A stretch of DNA of 10,659 nucleotides from Spirochaetia bacterium (GTDB lineage: Bacteria; Spirochaetota; Spirochaetia; Treponematales; Treponemataceae): assembly GCA_900769975.1 (NCBI GenBank), contig CAAGIR010000211.1, positions 1 to 10,659 on the forward strand, given 5' to 3'. Numbering within the stretch: the first letter of the stretch is position 1; every line of letters begins with the position of its first letter. Below the pieces are notes generated by a model. That model worked only from the letters and a program-made list of their open reading frames with translations, had not been told where the DNA came from and did no database searches. The translations under genes were made by a program, and so were the position numbers. Positions 7,189 through 10,659 of this stretch are shown piece after piece.

Positions 7189-7213
7189 AAAAAATAAAAA
7201 TTTTGGAGTTAGT

Positions 7214-8746
7214 ATGAAAGCAGAATTAACAAAAAATCTTTTTAAGATGATTACAGTTCTTCTTACTGCATTAACAGTAAGTCTGACAACACTGCATGCT
7301 CAGAACACAACAATTCAGAATGCAGATGGAAAAGGAACACCAAAGTACATTTTTGTGTTTGTTGGGGATGGAATGAGCTATCCGCAGATACAAAGTGCGG
7401 CATATTATCTTGGAAAAGATGCAGCAGGAATTGTCAGCGTGGTATCAAAATCATCAAAAGAATCAGACTCACCACAGACAGGAACATTGAGCTTTTTTGA
7501 TTTCCCAGTAGTAGGAACAGCACAAACTTATGATGCAACATCTTTTGCGCCAGATTCAGCGTCAACTGCGACATCAATCTTTACAGGAAACAAAACACAT
7601 TCAGGTTCAATCGGTGTGGACATCACAAAAAAAATCAGTTATCCGACAATTGCCGAACAGCTAAAACAACAGAAAAAATGGAAAATTGGCGTTATTTCCA
7701 GCGTAAATATCAATCATGCTACACCAGCCGCAGTATATGCACACGTGGCAAGCAGAAAATCATATTACGAAATCGGAAAACAGTTAATTGCCTCAGATTT
7801 TGATTATTTTGCAGGTGGCGGAGTGCTGGATCCAGAAGATAAAAACGGAAACAGCGAATCCATCTATAGTCTTGCCGCAAAAGCAGGATATAATGTTTGT
7901 CTTGAACAAAAACAGGCAGAAACTTTGAAGAACGGGGATAAAGCACTTGTAATTGCAGAAGATTTGGCAGACGGAGATGCATTTCCTTATGAAAATGACC
8001 GTACAAAAGGTGCCTGGGCTCTTAAAGATTACGTAAAAAAAGGAATTGAAGTTTTGGACAACAAAACAGGATTTTTTATGATGGTAGAAGGCGGAAAAAT
8101 TGACTGGGCATGTCACGCAAATGATGCACGTTCTTCTATCGCCGATACAATCGCACTTTCAGATGCTGTTGAAGTTGCAATCGATTTCTACAATAAACAT
8201 CCAAGAGAAACATTAATTCTTGTAACAGCAGATCATGAAACAGGTGGACTTACAATCGGATTCTCAGGAACAGATTACAATTTGTTTTTACGCAGCCTTG
8301 ACGAACAAAGATTGTCTTATGCAAAATTTGATTCAGATTACGTATCACAATACAAGAAAAACCAGACATCTTTTGACGAAGTTATGAAAGATGTAGAAAA
8401 ACTGTTCGGCTTAAAAGTTCCAGGTTCAAGCGGAAGCAATAAAGACGGCGGACTTGTCCTCACAGATTACGAATACAACCGTATCAAAGAAGCATACAAA
8501 AAGACAATCGCCGGAGATAAAACAAGAACACAGCAGGAATACGAACTTTATGGAACTTACGAACCTCTTACAATTACCATTACACACGTATTGAATGCAA
8601 AATCAGGAATAGGCTGGACATCAAATTCACACACAGGTTTGCCAGTTCCAGTATATGCACTTGGAGCAGGGCAGAACGTTTTCAGCGGATATTATGACAA
8701 CACAGACATTTACAAAAAAATGGCTTCATTAACAAAAGTAAAATAA
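7214..8746 (+). CDS. phoA: secreted alkaline phosphatase, PhoA superfamily
   Basis: Phosphomonoesterase of 510 residues that frees inorganic phosphate from organic esters outside the inner membrane. A signal peptide spans about 1-29 (..LTTLHA|Q). The metal and catalytic residues of the family can all be placed: Asp52 in VGDGMS, nucleophile Ser115 in PDSASTAT, His168/Thr170 in NHATPAAVYAH, the Glu292-Asp297-His301 set in VEGGKIDWACH (spacing identical to E. coli Glu322-Asp327-His331), Asp340-His341 in TADHETGG, and His473 in SNSHTG. Residues about 352-455 are an inserted segment compared with the minimal enzyme. GGAG (7205-7208) is 5 nt before ATG 7214. It lies 68 nt after the porin and is probably co-transcribed with it from the Pho-box promoter at 6026-6078. 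Codons are A-rich at the third position, unlike pstS/pstC. Confidence 0.95.
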   Translation: MKAELTKNLFKMITVLLTALTVSLTTLHAQNTTIQNADGKGTPKYIFVFVGDGMSYPQIQSAAYYLGKDAAGIVSVVSKSSKESDSPQTGTLSFFDFPVVGTAQTYDATSFAPDSASTATSIFTGNKTHSGSIGVDITKKISYPTIAEQLKQQKKWKIGVISSVNINHATPAAVYAHVASRKSYYEIGKQLIASDFDYFAGGGVLDPEDKNGNSESIYSLAAKAGYNVCLEQKQAETLKNGDKALVIAEDLADGDAFPYENDRTKGAWALKDYVKKGIEVLDNKTGFFMMVEGGKIDWACHANDARSSIADTIALSDAVEVAIDFYNKHPRETLILVTADHETGGLTIGFSGTDYNLFLRSLDEQRLSYAKFDSDYVSQYKKNQTSFDEVMKDVEKLFGLKVPGSSGSNKDGGLVLTDYEYNRIKEAYKKTIAGDKTRTQQEYELYGTYEPLTITITHVLNAKSGIGWTSNSHTGLPVPVYALGAGQNVFSGYYDNTDIYKKMASLTKVK

Positions 8747-8780
8747 TCCGCCTTATACATAGAGACCCCGAAAAGGCATA

Positions 8781-8915
8781 GTCACCCAGTACTGGTAGCG
8801 TCACCCAGTACTGGCAGCGTCACCAAGAACAGGCAGAGCCACCCAGTACTGGCAGCGTCACACAAAAACCTGCCATGTTACACAGAACCTTGGTGTGTCA
8901 CCTCGAGCCTGTTTC
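8781..8915. repeat. 19-20 bp tandem repeat array
   Basis: Units begin at 8781, 8800, 8819, 8838 and 8857 (19-bp steps) and then at 8877 and 8897 (20-bp steps). The best unit is gtcacccagtactggcagc; units 1, 2 and 4 are nearly identical and the others decay to the right. The core CCAGTACTGG is a perfect 10-bp palindrome, present in units 1, 2 and 4. The period is not a multiple of three and no long frame covers the array, so it is non-coding. It lies 34 bp after the phosphatase stop codon. No gene is seen between 8747 and 9088; the array and the next repeat fill most of that stretch. Confidence 0.8.
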
Positions 8916-8938
8916 AGGGTCTCACCTTCGGGATCTCA

Positions 8939-9028
8939 CATCCTGTAAAGCCGCGATGCAGCACCCATCCAACCCATCCCATCCACCATCCACCCAAAAA
9001 TCCCGAAATCCCACCCGAAAAACTGTCA
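8939..9028 (-). repeat. dispersed GC-rich repeat, copy B
   Basis: The left end CATCCTGTAAAGCCGCG (8939-8955) is identical to 10411-10427, and the right end AAAAACTGTCA (9018-9028) is identical to 10444-10454. Between them lies an expanded run of CATCC/CCATCC/CACCC-type microrepeats that is absent from the shorter copy at 10411-10454. Read on the - strand, the block order matches copy A at 101-170. No coding function is apparent. Confidence 0.65.
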
Positions 9029-9088
9029 AAATACATTTTTATGCCTTATATTTAAAACAAAAAAACAATCAGGATCAGGCGGGGCTAT

Positions 9089-9314
9089 ATGAACAATAAA
9101 CAGAGAACATCACAGAACGAAAACGAAAATACAAACGAAAACTTTATTTTTAATCAGCCGTGTGCAATCGATTTACATCTGCATCTTGACGGTTCCATCT
9201 CCATAAAATCCGCCAGAGAACTTGCCCAAATACGTAGAAATCCGCTTTGCACCGCTTCCAAATGAAAAATACGAATATTTATTTGAATACGCCCGAAAAA
9301 ATGCAATACCATAA
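9089..9314 (+). pseudogene. adenosine deaminase-like gene remnant
   Basis: Three pieces of the adenosine/AMP deaminase fold (purine salvage) are joined with the intervening parts missing. From ATG 9089 the frame gives IDLHLHLDGSISIKSARELA, where HLH is the first metal-binding pair, and then runs out of homology at TGA 9263-9265. In the +1 frame from about 9226 the sequence reads KYVEIRFAPL, matching the EIRFAP strand that normally lies some 70-80 residues later. It continues directly into NEKYEYLFEYARKNAIP, which resembles the helix just before the THAGE motif much further on, and stops at TAA 9312-9314. The catalytic THAGE, HG and DD motifs are absent. I infer at least two internal deletions, one with a frameshift. 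The fragments are short, so the family call rests on motif recognition. Confidence 0.65.
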
Positions 9315-9356
9315 AATTCCAAATTCTTATAAAAATACATATACGGGCGGCTTTTT

Positions 9357-9571
9357 GCTTGGTTCGACTACGCTCACCAACCAAAAAACAGGCTATTCGG
9401 GGTTCCGCTATCGCTCCATTCTTCCGCTCCACTACGTTCCGCTCCAGAATGCCTTCGGCGCCCCTACTATCCTTGCCGCAGCAGCCAGCAAACATTCCCA
9501 CACCAAAATGCCGTGTAGGAAAAACCAAGGCCTGTTCCCGATTTTCATCGGTTGCTGAGCGTAGCCGAAGC
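9357..9571. mobile_element. MITE-like element with terminal inverted repeats
   Basis: The left end (9357-9382) and the reverse complement of the right end (9550-9571) match at 20 of 22 aligned positions, the left end carrying 4 extra bases. The shared core is CTACGCTCA. A nested pair AACAGGC (9387-9393) / GCCTGTT (9530-9536) lies inside. The interior also has the direct repeats TTCCGCTCCA at 9422-9431 and 9437-9446. No transposase is encoded; open frames crossing the element look non-coding. It separates the deaminase remnant from the rpn remnant and ends 4 bp before the rpn stop codon. No target-site duplication is evident. Confidence 0.55.
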
Positions 9572-9575
9572 AAAA

Positions 9576-9773
9576 TCAGTTCAGAACAGGAACTTTCTGG
9601 GCAATCTTTTTAATTTCGCTTACAGGAAGTTTTAAAATGTCGGCAATCTGTTCAACAGTCAGTGCTTTTGCATCCAGCATTTTTCTGATAATTTCTGCTT
9701 TTCCTTCTGCAAGTCCTGTTTGCATGCCTTCTGCTCTGCCTTTGTTAACGAAACTTTGGACAATATCACACAT
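9576..9773 (-). CDS. RpnS-like small protein from internal start in rpn
   Basis: An intact 65-codon frame using the same reading frame as the broken rpn gene. ATG at 9773 is preceded by AAGGAGG (9787-9781) with 7 nt between, the strongest ribosome-binding site in the window. The GGA-GGT codons of the parent frame form it. The product starts MCDIVQSFVNKGRAEG and is helical: a charged KGRAEGMQTGLAEGKAEI stretch, then a helix-turn-helix-like LTVEQIADILKLPVSEIKKIA (38-58). In E. coli, to my recollection, Rpn nucleases carry such an internally initiated C-terminal product (RpnS) that acts as antitoxin to the full protein. By that analogy this is an orphan antitoxin. Translation is inferred, not shown. 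Confidence 0.55.
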   Translation of the reverse strand: MCDIVQSFVNKGRAEGMQTGLAEGKAEIIRKMLDAKALTVEQIADILKLPVSEIKKIAQKVPVLN

Positions 9774-9787
9774 TGTAACACCTCCTT
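9771..9787 (-). promoter_or_regulatory. internal ribosome-binding site within rpn
   Basis: AAGGAGG on the - strand (9787-9781), then 7 nt, then ATG (9773-9771). It is buried mid-gene, in codons for Lys-Gly-Gly, where no start would be needed for the full-length protein. Its strength and spacing are what decide the call of a separate small protein here. Confidence 0.6.
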
Positions 9788-10252
9788 TTTTGTTATTGAA
9801 GTTATCATTATTATAAACTGCTTCAAAAGAATTGTCACCTGTTAATGCCGTAAACATTTTTAGCAGTGAATCGACATGCCTGATTTCTTCTGAAGACGGA
9901 ATATAGTCTTCGTTTTTCCGCTTGCTCTGGAAGAATTTGGCTACAAATTTGAAATCACTTTTGAACATGCTGATGGTTTTGTCGTCAAGCCATGCGATGT
10001 TAAATACATGTATTTTATAGTCGTTCACAAACGGTCAGAGCTGTTCGGGTATGTCAAAACAACCAAGCAGGTTTTTTGGAGCAGTCCATTCGGACTTAGT
10101 GACAAAATATAAAACCAGTGTTGCTACAGGATAATTCTTTTTGAGGCTGTCGTCTAGAAGCTGCTGTTTGTACGATGCACCGTCATAACTTATGACTCGG
10201 AGCGGCATTTTAGAATCCTGTACCGTCTGATTTTCAAAACCAAGAAAAACTA

Positions 10253-10292
10253 AGGTCTGTCCCCATTTTATTGTTCAAACAGGGACAGACCT
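10253..10292. repeat. REP-like palindrome with GGGACAGACCT arms
   Basis: AGGTCTGTCCC (10253-10263) and GGGACAGACCT (10282-10292) are perfect 11-bp inverted repeats around an 18-nt loop. On the + strand a T6 tract (10295-10300) follows, so it can also act as an intrinsic terminator. From memory, GGGACAGACC palindromes are typical of REP elements mobilised by Y1 (HUH) REP-associated transposases; no such transposase is in the window. It lies exactly where the rpn N-terminus should begin. Confidence 0.65.
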
Positions 10293-10304
10293 CGTTTTTT
10301 GTGT

Positions 10305-10388
10305 AACAAGCAGATTTGCTCAAATCTAACGATTTTCGCTTGTTTCGCATTGGTGAGTTCCGTTAGGTGCTACTTTGCTTTGCAAAGT
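10305..10388. repeat. cluster of short hairpins
   Basis: AGATTTG-CT-CAAATCT (10312-10327) is enclosed by AACAAGC (10305-10311) and GCTTGTT (10338-10344). It is followed by ACTTTGC-TTT-GCAAAGT (10372-10388). The region is non-coding on both strands. Stacked hairpins of this kind suggest a decayed end of a mobile element or a structured intergenic repeat. Confidence 0.5.
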
Positions 10389-10389
10389 G

Positions 10390-10410
10390 AACAAATCCGT
10401 TTGTTTTTTT
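10390..10410 (+). terminator. hairpin with T-tract
   Basis: AACAAA (10390-10395) and TTTGTT (10400-10405) pair around TCCG and run into an unbroken T-tract to 10410. The stem has only one G-C pair, so termination would be weak. It could stop + strand transcription, but no + strand gene precedes it closely. Confidence 0.35.
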
Positions 10411-10454
10411 CATCCTGTAAAGCCGCGGTGCCCCGCCATCCAAAAAAACTGTCA
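10411..10454 (-). repeat. dispersed GC-rich repeat, copy C
   Basis: Short copy of the family. CATCCTGTAAAGCCGCG (10411-10427) and AAAAACTGTCA (10444-10454) match copy B at 8939-9028 exactly, with only about 16 bp between them. Its right end overlaps the stop codon of the transposase fragment at 10452-10454, so part of the match could be an insertion-sequence end rather than an independent repeat. Confidence 0.6.
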
Positions 10455-10659
10455 TTCGTAAGCGATTTTGTCCATAATAGACCTCAAAAAATTAAGTTTT
10501 TTTACCGAACCGTCCATCATCGTAATGACGGAAACTTTTGTTTTTGGTTTTATAAAAATCTGGTTTCCGTAAGAATCAAAGGTTCCGTAGTAATTATTGT
10601 TAAGCCTGATTCCGTTGCCGCTGTCTACTGTTCTTTTAGCAATTGTTACAAGAGCATAA
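10452..10659 (-). CDS. DDE transposase C-terminus, ISNCY-like, partial
   Basis: The last 68 residues of a protein whose 5' part lies beyond the window. It reads ..YALVTIAKRTVDSGNGIRL, NNNYYGTFDSYGNQIFI, KPKTKVSVITMMDGSVKK, and ends ..IMDKIAYE at TGA 10454-10452. The pattern 'R-x-V-D-x-G-x-x-I ... YY-x-x-x-DS-x-GN ... K-x-T-K-x-x-V' recalls the beta-rich C-terminal domain after the integrase core of ISNCY/IS1202-like transposases. The catalytic DDE residues are outside the window, so neither completeness nor activity can be judged. An unrelated beta-rich protein is possible. Confidence 0.5.
   Translation of the reverse strand, partial: YALVTIAKRTVDSGNGIRLNNNYYGTFDSYGNQIFIKPKTKVSVITMMDGSVKKLNFLRSIMDKIAYE

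Larger units (their letters stand above)
9576..10250 (-). pseudogene. Rpn-family nuclease/transposase, broken
   Basis: Recombination-promoting nuclease family (PD-(D/E)XK fold). Reading down from 10250, VFLGFENQT supplies the ExQ part of the active site, followed by the family motifs MPLRVISYDGASYKQQL, YPVATLVLYF and LLGCFDIPEQL. There is then an in-frame TGA (10037-10035), followed by PFVNDYKIHVFNIAWL, FKSDFKFVAKFF and the C-terminal helical part, ending at TGA 9578-9576. Normally PEEL-x-PFVNDY is continuous, so one nonsense change (CGA to TGA would suffice) splits the gene. The N-terminal 40-60 residues expected before VFLG are missing and the REP-like palindrome at 10253-10292 lies there instead. 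A GTG at 10028 could reinitiate a 150-residue product lacking the nuclease motif. The nuclease is almost certainly inactive. Confidence 0.8.

Noticed and set aside
8781..8915. CRISPR array
   Set aside because: Units are 19-20 bp and directly adjacent with no unique spacers, and no cas gene is present.
8875..9099. 74-codon + frame
   Set aside because: It lies over the tandem array and repeat copy B, is rich in Ser/Pro/His from microrepeats, and has no ribosome-binding site.
9154..9573. 139-codon - frame and the + frames at 9247-9558 and 9359-9613
   Set aside because: All run through the deaminase remnant and the inverted-repeat element with no known domain; open frames of this kind are common in GC-richer non-coding repeats.
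10253..10300. Ordinary intrinsic terminator only
   Set aside because: The T-tract fits, but the GGGACAGACC arms and long loop match the REP-type palindrome better, so it is listed as a repeat with possible terminator activity.

Overview
The window looks like a piece of a low-GC spirochaete chromosome, most likely a host-associated Treponema. This rests on the AT-rich coding style, the gene content (Rpn-family nuclease, an ISNCY-like transposase tail, a treponeme-style small outer-membrane barrel) and the GC-rich dispersed intergenic repeats. The genus is an inference from memory of such genomes, not a search result.

Positions 412-8746 are a phosphate-acquisition locus, all on the + strand: pstS, pstC, pstA, pstB, phoU, a YibE/F-family membrane protein, a putative outer-membrane porin and a secreted alkaline phosphatase. 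Together they would release phosphate from organic esters outside the inner membrane (PhoA), pass it through the outer membrane (porin), capture it in the periplasm (PstS), import it with ATP (PstC, PstA, PstB) and report sufficiency (PhoU). Two promoters, one before pstS (266-319) and one before the porin (6026-6078), share the same layout of TTAACA-like hexamers at helical-turn spacing, with the last hexamer 9 bp before a -10-like hexamer. This is strong internal evidence for a Pho-type regulon. No phoB/phoR gene is in the window.

The most unusual gene is pstS. The two halves of the usual PstS sequence are in swapped order: the SREDGSGTRGAF half comes directly after the signal peptide and the GSSSVSP half comes last. 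The protein appears to be a circular permutation cut at the W-K linker, and traces of that linker remain at both ends.

Positions 8747-10659 are a decayed accessory region. It holds a 19-20 bp tandem repeat array with a palindromic core, copies of a GC-rich dispersed repeat (a third copy is at 101-170), an adenosine deaminase gene reduced to three joined fragments, a 215-bp MITE-like element bounded by inverted repeats, a broken rpn gene on the - strand, a REP-like palindrome, a cluster of hairpins and the C-terminal end of a DDE transposase running off the window. Inside the broken rpn gene an intact 65-codon reading frame keeps a near-perfect ribosome-binding site. It matches the arrangement of an intragenic RpnS-type antitoxin that has outlived its toxin.

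Third-position base use shifts along the window, from T-rich in pstS/pstC/pstA to A-rich in the porin and phosphatase genes, although all lie on the same strand. The two halves of the Pho locus may have different histories.
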